Below are positions 45,300-58,900 of a DNA stretch of 64,000 nucleotides, in pieces. Positions within the stretch are counted from its first letter, which is position 1; each line of letters begins with the position of its first letter. The notes beneath the pieces are model-generated. The model saw only the letters and a program-made list of their open reading frames with translations, had not been told where the DNA came from and made no database searches. The translations under genes and the position numbers were made by a program. Origin of the DNA: Petrolisthes cinctipes (Eukaryota > Arthropoda > Malacostraca > Decapoda > Porcellanidae); contig JAWQEG010000509.1 in assembly GCA_033782935.1 (NCBI GenBank), positions 1,277,001 through 1,341,000 on the forward strand, read 5' to 3'.

Positions 45300-46230
45300 T
45301 AATATATCGATTTTGAGCATGTTTTGGGTCTGTATCTTGAAAACATTCTAAGAATGAGTAGGTATGTACATATCGCTTCTGGGACCCAAAAATATTGAAT
45401 TTTCGGATGTTAGAGCCTGAATTTGGGATATAAACGGGTACAAAAGATGTATGCACATATCGACTTTGGACACCTAAAATATTGAATTTTAGCATGTTTT
45501 AAGCCTATATTTTGAAAACATTCTGGCACTGAGTAGACATGTACAGATCGCTTCTGGGACTCAATAATATCGAATTTTCGGATCTACTGAGCCTGAATTT
45601 GGGATATAAACGGGTACAGAAGATGCATACACATATTGACTTTGAGCACCTAAAATATTGATTTTCAGCATGTTTTAGGCATGTATTTTGAAAATACTCT
45701 AACAAGGAATAGGCATGTACAGATCGCTTCTGGGACCCAAAAATATCGAATTTTCGGGTGTTTTGAGCCTGAATTTGGGATATAAACGGGTACAGAAGAT
45801 GCATACACATATTGACTTTGGGCACCAAAAATATCGATTTTGAGCATGTTTTGGGTCTGTATCTTATAAAACATTCTAGCAAAGAGTAGGCATGTACAGT
45901 TCGCTTCTGGGACCCAAAAATATCGATTTTTCGGGTGTTTTGAGCCTGATTTTGAGATATAAACGGGTACAGAAGATGCATGCACATATCGACTTTGGGC
46001 ACCTAAAATATCGATTTTGAGCATGTTTTGGGTCTGTATTTTATAAAACATTCTAGCAAAGAGTAGGCATGTACAGATCGCTTCTGAGACCCAAAAATAT
46101 CGATTTTTCGGGTGTTTTGAGCCTGAATTTGAGATATAAACGGGTACAGAAGATGCATGCATATATCGACTTTGGCCACCCAAAATATCGATTTTAAGCA
46201 TGTTTTAGGCATCTATTTTAAAAATACTCT
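45300..46230. repeat. Satellite block duplicated 3,173 bp downstream
   Basis: Nearly the same variant monomers recur at about 48470-49400, offset 3,173 bases (18 monomers). Shared rare variants include ATTCTATAAAACATTCTAGC-type insertions and TCGGATCTATTGAGCCTG. The stretch between is not duplicated in order, so this is a segmental copy inside the array. Confidence 0.85.
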
Positions 46231-49200
46231 AACACGAAGTAGGTATGTACAGATCGCTTCTGGGACACAAAAATATTGAATTTTCGGGTGTTTTGAGCCT
46301 GAATTTGAGATATAAACGGGTACTGAAGATGTATGCACATATCGACTTTGGACACCGAGAATATTGAATTTTAGCATGTTTTAAGCCTATAATTTGAAAA
46401 CATTCTGGCACTGAGTAGACATGTACAGATCGCTTCTGGGACTCAATAATATCGAATTTTCGGATCTATTGAGCCTGAATTTGAGATATAATCGAGTACA
46501 GAAGATGCATGCACATATCGACTTTGGGCACCTAAAATATCGATTTTCAGCATGTTTTATGGCCTGTATTTTGAAAGTACTCTAACACGAAGTAGGCATG
46601 TACAGATCGCATCTGGGACCCAAAAATTTTGAATTTTCGGGTGTTTTGAGCCTGAATTTGAGATATAAACGGGTACAGGCGATGCAAGCACATATCGAAT
46701 ATGTGAAGCTAAAATATCGATTTTCAGCATGTTTTGGGCATGTATTTTGAAAATACTCTAACACGGAGTAGGCATATACAGATCGCTTCTGGGACCCCAA
46801 AATATCGAATTTTCGGGTGTTTTGAGCCTGAATTTGGGATATAAACGGGTACAGAAGATGCATACACATATTGACTTTGGGCACCTAAAATATCGATTTT
46901 CAGCATGTTTTGGGCCTATATTTTAAAAAATACTCTAACACGGAATAGGCAGGTACAGATTGCTTCTGAGACCCAAAAATATCGAATTTTTGGGTATTTT
47001 GAGCCTGAATTTGAGATATAAACGGGTACTGAAGATGCAGGCACATATCGACTTTTTGCACCTAATATATCGATTTTGAGCATGTTTTGGGTCTCTATCT
47101 TGAAAATATTTTTAGAAGGAGTAGGCATGTACAGATGGCTTCTGGGACACAAAAATATCTAATTTTCGGGTGTTTTAATCCTGAATTTGAGATATAAACG
47201 GGTACAGAAGATGCATGCACACATCGACTTTGGGCACCCCAAATATCGATTTTTTGTATGTTTTGGGCCAATATTTTGAAAATATTCTATCACTGAGTAG
47301 GCATGTACAGGTCGCTTCTGGGACCCAAAAATATTGAATTTTCGGGTGTTAGAGCCTGAATTTGGGATATAAACGTGTACAAAAGATGTATGCACATATT
47401 GACTTTGTACACCTATAATATTGAATTTTAGCATGTTTTAAGCCTATATTTAGAAAACATTCTAGCACTGAGTAGACATGTACAGATCGCTTCTGGGACC
47501 CAAAAATATTGAATTTTCTGGTGTTTTGAGCAAGAATTTGAGATATAAACGGGTACAGAAGATGCATGCACATATCGACTTTAGGTACCTAAAATATCGA
47601 TTTTGAGCATGTTTTGGGTCTGTGTTTTATAAAACATTCTAGCAAAGAGTAGGCATGTACAGATCGCTTCTGGGACACAAAAATATCGATTTTTCTGGTG
47701 TTTTGAGCAAGAATTTGAGATATAAACGGTAACAGAAGATGCATGCACATATCGACTTTGGGCACCTAAAATATCGATTTTCAGCTTGTTTTATGGCCAG
47801 TATTTTGAAAGTACTCTAACACGAAATAGGCATGTACATATCGCATCTGAGACCCAAAAATATCGAATTTTCGGATGTTTTGAGCCTGAATTTGAGATAT
47901 AATCGGGTACAGAAGATGCATACACATATCGACTTTGGGCACCTAAAATATCGATATTGAGCATGTTTTGGGCATCTATTTTGAAAATACTCTAACACTA
48001 ATTAGGCATGTACGGATCGCTCCTGGGACACAAAAATATCCAATTTTTGGGTGTTTTGAGCCTGAAATTGAGATATATACGGGTACTGAAGATGCATCCA
48101 CATATCGACTTTTAGCACCTAAAATATCGATTTTGAGCATGTTTTGGGTCTGTGTTTTATAAAACATTCTAGCAAAGAGTAGGCATGTACAGATCGCTTC
48201 TGGGACCCAAAAATATCGATTTTTCGGGTGTTTTGAGCCTGAATTTGAGATATAAACGGGTACAGAAGATGAATGCACATATCTACTTTGGGCACCCAAA
48301 ATATCGATTTTGAGCATGTTTTTGGCATCTATTTTAAAAATACTCTAACATGAAGTAGGCATGTACAGATCGCTTCTGGGACACAAAAATATTGAATTTT
48401 TGGGTGTTTTGAGCCTGAATTTGAGATATAAACGGTTAGTGAAGATGCAAGCACATCTCGACTTTTTGCACCTAATATATCGTTTTTGAGCATGTTTTGG
48501 GTCTCTATCTTGAAAACATTCTAAGAAGGAGTAGGCATGTACAGGTGGCTTCTGGGACCCAAAAATATTGAATTTTCGGATGTTAGATCCTGAATTTGGG
48601 ATATAAACGGGTACAAAAGATGTATGCACATATCGACTTTGGACACCTAAAATATTGAATTTTAGCATGTTTTAAGCCTATATTTTGAAAACATTCTGGC
48701 ACTGAGTAGACATGTACAGATCGCTTCTGGGACTCAATAATATCGAATTTTCGGATCTATTGAGCCTGAATTTGGGATATAAACGGGTACAGAAGATGCA
48801 TACACATATTGACTTTGAGCACCTCAAATATTGATTTTCAGCATGTTTTGGGCATGTATTTTGAAAATACTCTAACAAGGAATAGGCATGTACAGATCGC
48901 TTCTGGGACCCAAAAATATCGAATTTTCGGGTGTTTTGAGCCTGAATTTGGGATATAAACGGGTACAGAAGATGCATACACATATTGACTTTGGGCACCA
49001 AAAATATCGATTTTGAGCATGTTTTGGGTCTGTATCTTATAAAACATTCTAGCAAAGAGTAGGCATGTACAGATCGCTTCTGGAACCCAAAAATATCGAT
49101 TTTTCAAGTGTTTTGAGCCTAAATTTGAGATATAAACGGGTACAGAAGATGCATGCACATATCGACTTTGGGCACCTAAAATATCGATTTTGAGCATGTT

Positions 49201-49354
49201 TTGGGTCTGTATTTTATAAAACATTCTAGCAAAGAGTAGGCATGTACAGATCGCTTCTGGGACCCAAAAATATCGATTTTTCGGGTGTTTTGAGCCTGAA
49301 TTTGAGATATAAACGGGTACAGAAGATGCATGCATATATCGACTTTGGCCACCC

Positions 49355-52300
49355 AAAATATCGATTTTAAGCATGTTTTGGGCATGTATTTTTAAAATAC
49401 TCTAACACGAAGTAGGCATGTACAGATCGCATCTGGGACCCAAAAATATCGAATTTTCGGGTGTTTTGAGCCTCAATTTGAGATATAATCGGGTACAGAA
49501 GATGCATGCACATATCGACTTTGGGCACCTAAAATATCGATATTGAGCATGTTTTGAGCCTATATTTTGAAAACTTTCTAGCTCTGAGTAGGCATGTACA
49601 GATCGCTTCTGGAACCCAAAAAAATTGAATTTTCCGTTGTTTTGAGCCTGAATTTGAGATATAAACGAATACAGAAGATGCATGCACATATCGCCTTTGG
49701 ATACCTAAAATATCGATTTTTAGCATGTTTTGAGCCTATATTTTGAAAACATTCTAACACTGAGTAGACATGTACAGATCGCTTCAGGGACCCAAAAATA
49801 TCGAATTTTCGGGTGTTTTAAACCTGAATTTGGGATATAAACGGGTAATGAAAATGCATGCACATATCGACTTTAGACACTTAAAATAACGATTTTGAGC
49901 ATGTTTTGCGCCTTTACTTTGAAAACATTCTAGCACTGAGTAGGCATGTACAGATCGCTTCTGGGACCCAAAAATATCGAATTTTCGGGTGTTTTGAGGT
50001 TGAATATTTTATATAAACGGGTGCAGAAGATGCATACACATATTGACGTTGGGCACCTAAACTAGCGATTTTCAGCATGCTTTGGGCCTGTATTTTGAAA
50101 ATGCTCTAACACGGAGTAGGCATGTACAGATCGCTTCTGGGATCCTAAAATATCGAGTTTTCAGGGGTTTTTGGCCTGAATTTGAGATATCGACTTTGGG
50201 CACTTAAAATATCGATTTTTAGCATGTTTTGGGCCTATATTTTGAAAATAATCTGGCACTGAGTAGGCATGTACAAATCGCTTCTGGGACCCAAAAATAT
50301 CGAATTTTCGGGTGTTTGGAGTCTGAATTTGAGATATAAACGGGTACAGAAGATTCATGCACATATCGACTTTTGGGCAACTAAAAGATCGATTTTCAGT
50401 ATGTTTTGGGTCTATATTTTGAAAATATTCTAGCACTGAGTAGGCAGGTACAGATCGCTTCTGGGACCACAAAATATCGAATTTTAGGGAGTTTTGAGCC
50501 TGAATTTGGGATATAAACGGGTACAGAAGATGCATGCACATATCGACTTTAGACACTTAAAATATCGATTTTTAGCATGTTTTGAGCCTTTACTTTGAAA
50601 ACATTCTAGCACTGAGTAGGCATGTACAGATCGCTTCTGGGACCCAAAAATATCGAATTTTCGGGTGTTTTGAGGTTGAATATTTTATATAAACGGGTGC
50701 AGAAGATGCATACACATATTGACTTTGTGCACCTAAACTAGCGATTTTTAGCATGCTTTGGGCCTGTATTTTGAAAATGCTCTAACACGGAGTAGGCATG
50801 TACAGATCGCTTCTGGGATCCCAAAATATCGAGTTTTCAGGGGTTTTTGGCCTGAATTTGAGATATCGACTTTGGGCACTTAAAATATCGATTTTTAGCA
50901 TGTTTTGGGCCTATATTTTGAAAATAATCTGGCACTGAGTAGGCATGTACAAATCGCTTCTGGGACCCAAAAATATCGAATTTTCGGGTGTTTGGAGTCT
51001 GAATTTGAGATATAAACGGGTACAGAAGATTCATGCACATATCGACTTTTGGGCACCTAAAAGATCGATTTTCAGTATGTTTTGGGCTTGTATTTTGAAA
51101 GAACTCTAACAAGGAGTAGCCATGTACAAATCGCTTCAGGGACCCCAAAATATCGAATTTTCGGGTGTTTTGGGCATGAATTTGAGATATCGACTTTGGG
51201 CACCTTAAATATCGATTTTTAGCATGTTTTGGGCCTATATTTTTGAAAATATTTTAGCACTGAGTAAGCATGTACAGATCGCGTCTGGGACCCCCAATTA
51301 TCGAATTTTCAGGTGTTTTGAGCCTGAATTTCAGATATAAACGGGTACAGAAGATGCATGCACATATCGACTTTTGGGCTCCTAAAATATCGATTTTCAG
51401 CATGTTTTTGGTCTGTATCTTGAAAACATTCTTACTAGGAGTAGGCATGTACAGATCGCTTCTAGGACCAAAAAATACCAAATTTTCGTAAGTTTTGAGC
51501 CTGAATTTGAGATATAAACGGGTACAGAAGATGTATGCACATATCGACTTTGGACACTTAAAATATCGATTTTGAGCATGTTTTGGGTCTATATTTTGAA
51601 AATATTCTAGCACTGAGTAGGCATGTACAGATCGCTTCTGGGACCCCAAAATATCGAATTTTCGGGTGTTTTGAGCCTGAATTTGGGATATAAACGGGTA
51701 CAGAAGATTCATGCACATAACGACTTTAGACACTTAAAATATCGATTTTTAGCATGTTTTGAGCCTTTACTTTGAAAACATTCTAGCACTGAGTAGGCAT
51801 GTACAGATCGCTTCTGGGACCCAAAAATATCGAATTTTCGGGTGTTTTGAGGTTGAATATTTTATATAAACGGGTGCAGAAGATGCATTACACATATTGA
51901 CTTTGGGCACCTAAACTAGCGATTTTCAGCATGCTTTGGGCCTGTATTTTGAAAATGCTCTAACACGGAGTAGGCATGTACAGATCGCTTCTGGGATCCC
52001 AAAATATCGAGTTTTCAGGGGTTTTTGGCCTGAATTTGAGATATCGACTTTGGGCACTTAAAATATCGATTTTTAGCATGTTTTGGGCCTATATTTTGAA
52101 AATAATCTGGCACTGAGTAGGCATGTACAAATCGCTTCTGGGACCCAAAAATATCGAATTTTCGGGTGTTTGGAGTCTGAATTTGAGATATAAACGGGTA
52201 CAGAAGATTCATGCACATATCGACTTTTGGGCACCTAAAAGATCGATTTTCAGTATGTTATGGGCTTGTATTTTGAAAGAACTCTAACAAGGAGTAGCCA

Positions 52301-55300
52301 TGTACAAATCGCTTCAGGGACCCCAAAATATCGAATTTTCGGGTGTTTTGGGCCTGAATTTGAGATATCGACTTTGGGCACCTAAAATATCGATTTTTAG
52401 CATGTTTTGGGCCTATATTTTTGAAAATATTCTAGCACTGAGTAGGCATGTACAGATCGCGTCTGGGACCCCAAAATATCGAATTTTCAGGTGTTTTGAG
52501 CCTGAATTTCAGATATAAACGGGTACAGAAGATGCATGCACATATCGACTTTGGGCACCTAAAATATCGATTTCAGCATGTTTTGGGCCTGTATTTTGAA
52601 AGTACTCTAACATGGAGTAGGCATGTACAGATCGCTTCTGGGACCCAAAAATATTGAATTTTCTGGTGATTTGAGCAAGAATTTGAGATATAAACGGTAA
52701 CAGAAGATGCATGCACATATCGACTATGTGGAGCTAAAATATCGATTTTAAGCATGTTTTGGGCATGTATTTTTAAAATACTCTAACACGGAGTGGGCAT
52801 GTACAGATCGCTTCTGGGACCCAAAAATATCGAATTTTCGGGTGTTTTGAGCCTCAATTTGAGATATAATCGGGTACAGAAGATGCATGCACATATCGAC
52901 TTTGGGCACCTAAAATATCGATATTGAGCATGTTTTGAGCCTATATTTTGAAAACTTTCTAGCTCTGAGTAGGCATGTACAGATCGCTTCTGGAACCCAA
53001 AAAAATTGAATTTTCCGTTGTTTTGAGCCTGAATTTGAGATATAAACGAATACAGAAGATGCATGCACATATCGCCTTTGGATACCTAAAATATCGATTT
53101 TTAGCATGTTTTGAGCCTATATTTTGAAAACATTCTAACACTGAGTAGACATGTACAGATCGCTTCAGGGACCCAAAAATATCGAATTTTCGGGTGTTTT
53201 AAACCTGAATTTGGGATATAAACGGGTAATGAAAATGCATGCACATATCGACTTTAGACACTTAAAATAACGATTTTGAGCATGTTTTGCGCCTTTACTT
53301 TGAAAACATTCTAGCACTGAGTAGGCATGTACAGATCGCTTCTGGGACCCAAAAATATCGAATTTTCGGGTGTTTTGAGGTTGAATATTTTATATAAACG
53401 GGTGCAGAAGATGCATACACATATTGACGTTGGGCACCTAAACTAGCGATTTTCAGCATGCTTTGGGCCTGTATTTTGAAAATGCTCTAACACGGAGTAG
53501 GCATGTACAGATCGCTTCTGGGATCCTAAAATATCGAGTTTTCAGGGGTTTTTGGCCTGAATTTGAGATATCGACTTTGGGCACTTAAAATATCGATTTT
53601 TAGCATGTTTTGGGCCTATATTTTGAAAATAATCTGGCACTGAGTAGGCATGTACAAATCGCTTCTGGGACCCAAAAATATCGAATTTTCGGGTGTTTGG
53701 AGTCTGAATTTGAGATATAAACGGGTACAGAAGATTCATGCACATATCGACTTTTGGGCACCTAAAAGATCGATTTTCAGTATGTTTTGGGTCTATATTT
53801 TGAAAATATTCTAGCACTGAGTAGGCAGGTACAGATCGCTTCTGGGACCACAAAATATCGAATTTTAGGGAGTTTTGAGCCTGAATTTGGGATATAAACG
53901 GGTACAGAAGATGCATGCACATATCGACTTTAGACACTTAAAATATCGATTTTTAGCATGTTTTGAGCCTTTACTTTGAAAACATTCTAGCACTGAGTAG
54001 GCATGTACAGATCGCTTCTGGGACCCAAAAATATCGAATTTTCGGGTGTTTTGAGGTTGAATATTTTATATAAACGGGTGCAGAAGATGCATACACATAT
54101 TGACTTTGTGCACCTAAACTAGCGATTTTTAGCATGCTTTGGGCCTGTATTTTGAAAATGCTCTAACACGGAGTAGGCATGTACAGATCGCTTCTGGGAT
54201 CCCAAAATATCGAGTTTTCAGGGGTTTTTGGCCTGAATTTGAGATATCGACTTTGGGCACTTAAAATATCGATTTTTAGCATGTTTTGGGCCTATATTTT
54301 GAAAATAATCTGGCACTGAGTAGGCATGTACAAATCGCTTCTGGGACCCAAAAATATCGAATTTTCGGGTGTTTGGAGTCTGAATTTGAGATATAAACGG
54401 GTACAGAAGATTCATGCACATATCGACTTTTGGGCACCTAAAAGATCGATTTTCAGTATGTTTTGGGCTTGTATTTTGAAAGAACTCTAACAAGGAGTAG
54501 CCATGTACAAATCGCTTCAGGGACCCCAAAATATCGAATTTTCGGGTGTTTTGGGCATGAATTTGAGATATCGACTTTGGGCACCTTAAATATCGATTTT
54601 TAGCATGTTTTGGGCCTATATTTTTGAAAATATTTTAGCACTGAGTAAGCATGTACAGATCGCGTCTGGGACCCCCAATTATCGAATTTTCAGGTGTTTT
54701 GAGCCTGAATTTCAGATATAAACGGGTACAGAAGATGCATGCACATATCGACTTTTGGGCTCCTAAAATATCGATTTTCAGCATGTTTTTGGTCTGTATC
54801 TTGAAAACATTCTTACTAGGAGTAGGCATGTACAGATCGCTTCTAGGACCAAAAAATACCAAATTTTCGTAAGTTTTGAGCCTGAATTTGAGATATAAAC
54901 GGGTACAGAAGATGTATGCACATATCGACTTTGGACACTTAAAATATCGATTTTGAGCATGTTTTGGGTCTATATTTTGAAAATATTCTAGCACTGAGTA
55001 GGCATGTACAGATCGCTTCTGGGACCCCAAAATATCGAATTTTCGGGTGTTTTGAGCCTGAATTTGGGATATAAACGGGTACAGAAGATTCATGCACATA
55101 ACGACTTTAGACACTTAAAATATCGATTTTTAGCATGTTTTGAGCCTTTACTTTGAAAACATTCTAGCACTGAGTAGGCATGTACAGATCGCTTCTGGGA
55201 CCCAAAAATATCGAATTTTCGGGTGTTTTGAGGTTGAATATTTTATATAAACGGGTGCAGAAGATGCATTACACATATTGACTTTGGGCACCTAAACTAG

Positions 55301-55926
55301 CGATTTTCAGCATGCTTTGGGCCTGTATTTTGAAAATGCTCTAACACGGAGTAGGCATGTACAGATCGCTTCTGGGATCCCAAAATATCGAGTTTTCAGG
55401 GGTTTTTGGCCTGAATTTGAGATATCGACTTTGGGCACTTAAAATATCGATTTTTAGCATGTTTTGGGCCTATATTTTGAAAATAATCTGGCACTGAGTA
55501 AGCATGTACAAATCGCTTCTGGGACCCAAAAATATCGAATTTTCGGGTGTTTGGAGTCTGAATTTGAGATATAAACGGGTACAGAAGATTCATGCACATA
55601 TCGACTTTTGGGCACCTAAAAGATCGATTTTCAGTATGTTATGGGCTTGTATTTTGAAAGAACTCTAACAAGGAGTAGCCATGTACAAATCGCTTCAGGG
55701 ACCCCAAAATATCGAATTTTCGGTTGTTTTGGGCCTGAATTTGAGATATCGACTTTGGGCACCTAAAATATCGATTTTTAGCATGTTTTGGGCCTATATT
55801 TTTGAAAATATTCTAGCACTGAGTAGGCATGTACAGATCGCGTCTGGGACCCCAAAATATCGAATTTTCAGGTGTTTTGAGCCTGAATTTCAGATATAAA
55901 CGGGTACAGAAGATGCATGCACATAT
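49355..55926. repeat. Tandem 3,381-bp near-identical duplication in the satellite
   Basis: 49355-52545 matches 52736-55926 at offset 3,381. I saw only a few single-base differences (for example near 50370/53751, 52120/55501 and 52343/55724). Copy 1 is directly followed by copy 2. Divergence between neighbouring monomers within each copy is far larger, so the duplication is very recent or an assembly effect. Confidence 0.9.
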
Positions 55927-58900
55927 CGACTTTTGGGATCCTAAAATATCGATTTTCAGCATGTTTTTGGTCTGTATCTTGAAAACATTCTTACTAGGAG
56001 TAGGCATGTACAGATCGCTTCTAGGACCAAAAAATACCGAATTTTCGGGTGTTTTGAGCCTGAATTTGAGATATAAACGGGTACAGAAGATGTATGCACA
56101 TATCGACTTTGGACACTTAAAATAACGATTTTGAGCATGTTTTGGGTCTATATTTTGAAAATATTCTAGCACTGAGTAGGCATGTACAGATCGCTTCTGG
56201 GACCCCAAAATATCGAATTTTCGGGTGTTTTAAACCTGAATTTGGGATATAAACGGGTACAGAAGATGCATGCACATATCGACTTTAGACACTTAAAATA
56301 GCGATTTTTAGCATGTTTTGAGCCTTTACTTTGAAAACATTCTAGCACTGAGTAGGCATGTACAGATCGCTTCTGGGACCCAAAAATATCGAATTTTCGG
56401 GTGTTTTGAGGTTGAATATTTTATATAAACGGGTGCAGAAGATGCATACACATATTGACGTTGGGCACCTAAACTAGCGATTTTCAGCATGCTTTGGGCC
56501 TGTATTTTGAAAATGCTCTAACACGGAGTAGGCATGTACAGATCGCTTCTGGGATCCCAAAATATCGAGTTTTCAGGGGTTTTTGGCCTGAATTTGAGAT
56601 ATCGACTTTGGGCACTTAAAATATCGATTTTTAGCATGTTTTGGGCCTATATTTTGAAAATAATCTGGCACTGAGTAGGCATGTACAAATCGCTTCTGGG
56701 ACTCAAAAATATCGAATTTTCGGGTGTTTGGAGTCTGAATTTGAGATATAAACGGGTACAGAAGATTCATGCACATATCGACTTTTGGGCACCTAAAAGA
56801 TCGATTTTCAGTATGTTTTGGGCTTGTATTTTGAAAGAACTCTACCAAAGAGTAGCCATGTACAAATCGCTTCAGGGACCCCAAAATATCGAATTTTCGG
56901 GTGTTTTGGGCCTGAATTTGAGATATCGACTTTGGGCACCTTAAATATCGATTTTTAGCATGTTTTGGGCCTATATTTTAGAAAATATTCTAGCACTGAG
57001 TAGGCATGTACAGATCGCGTCTGGGATTCCAAAATATCGAATTTTCAGGTGTTTTGAGCCTGAATTTGAGATATAAACGGGTACAGAAGATGCATGCACA
57101 TATCGACTTTTGGGATCCTAAAATATCGATTTTCAGCATGTTTTTGGTCTGTATCTTGAAAACATTCTTACTAGGAGTAGGCATGTACAGATCGCTTCTA
57201 GGACCAAAAAATACCGAATTTTCGGGTGTTTTGAGCCTGAATTTGAGATATAAACGGGTACAGAAGATGTATGCACATATCGACTTTGGACACTTAAAAT
57301 ATCGATTTTGAGCATGTTTTGGGTCTATATTTTGAAAATATTCTAGCACTGAGTAGGCAGGTACAGATCGCTTCTGGGACCACAAAATATCGAATTTTAG
57401 GGAGTTTTGAGCCTGAATTTGGGATATAAACGGATACAGAAGATGCATGCACATATCGACTTTAGACACTTAAAATATCGATTTTTAGCATGTTTTGAGC
57501 CTTTACTTTGAAAACATTCTAGCACTGAGTAGGCATGTACAGATCGCTTCTGGGACCCAAAAATATCGAATTTTCGGGTGTTTTGAGGTTGAATATTTTA
57601 TATAAACGGGTGCAGAAGATGCATACACATATTGACTTTGGGCACCTAAACTAGCGATTTTCAGCATGCTTTGGGCCTGTATTTTGAAAATGCTCTAACA
57701 CGGAGTAGGCATGTACAGATCGCTTCTGGGATCCCAAAATATCGAGTTTTCATGGGTTTTTGGCCTGAATTTGAGATATCGACTTTGGGCACTTAAAATA
57801 TCGATTTTTAGCATGTTTTGGGCCTATATTTTGAAAATAATCTGGCACTGAGTAGGCATGTACAGATCGCGTCTGGGACCCCAAAATATCGAATTTTCAG
57901 GTTTTTTGAGCCTGAATTTCAGATATAAACGGGTACAGAAGATGCATGCACATATCGACTTTTGGGCACCTAAAAGATCGATTTTCAGTATGTTTTGGGC
58001 TTGTATTTTGAAAGAACTCTAACAAGGAGTAGCCATGTACAAATCGCTTCAGGGACCCCAAAATATCGAATTTTCGGGTGTTTTGGGCATGAATTTGAGA
58101 TATCGACTTTGGGCACCTAAAATATCGATTTTTAGCATGTTTTGGGCCTATATTTTAGAAAATATTCTAGCACTGAGTAGGCATGTACAGATCGCGTCTG
58201 GGATTCCAAAATATCGAATTTTCAGGTGTTTTGAGCCTGAATTTGAGATATAAACGGGTACAGAAGATGAATGCACATATCGACTTTTGGGATCCTAAAA
58301 TATCGATTTTCAGCATGTTTTTGGTCTGTATCTTGAAAACATTCTTACTAGGAGTAGGCATGTACAGATCGCTTCTAGGACCAAAAAATACCGAATTTTC
58401 GGGTGTTTTGAGCCTGAATTTGAGATATAAACGGGTACAGAAGATGTATGCACATATCGACTTTGGACACTTAAAATATCGATTTTGAGCATGTTTTGGG
58501 TCTATATTTTGAAAATATTCTAGCACTGAGTAGGCAGGTACAGATCGCTTCTGGGACCACAAAATATCGAATTTTAGGGAGTTTTGAGCCTGAATTTGGG
58601 ATATAAACGGGTACAGAAGATGCATGCACATATCGACTTTAGACACTTAAAATATCGATTTTTAGCATGTTTTGAGCCTTTACTTTGAAAACATTCTAGC
58701 ACTGAGTAGGCATGTACAGATCGCTTCTGGGACCCAAAAATATCGAATTTTCGGGTGTTTTGAGGTTGAATATTTTATATAAACGGGTGCAGAAGATGCA
58801 TACACATATTGACTTTGGGCACCTAAACTAGCGATTTTCAGCATGCTTTGGGCCTGTATTTTGAAAATGCTCTAACACGGAGTAGGCATGTACAGATCGC

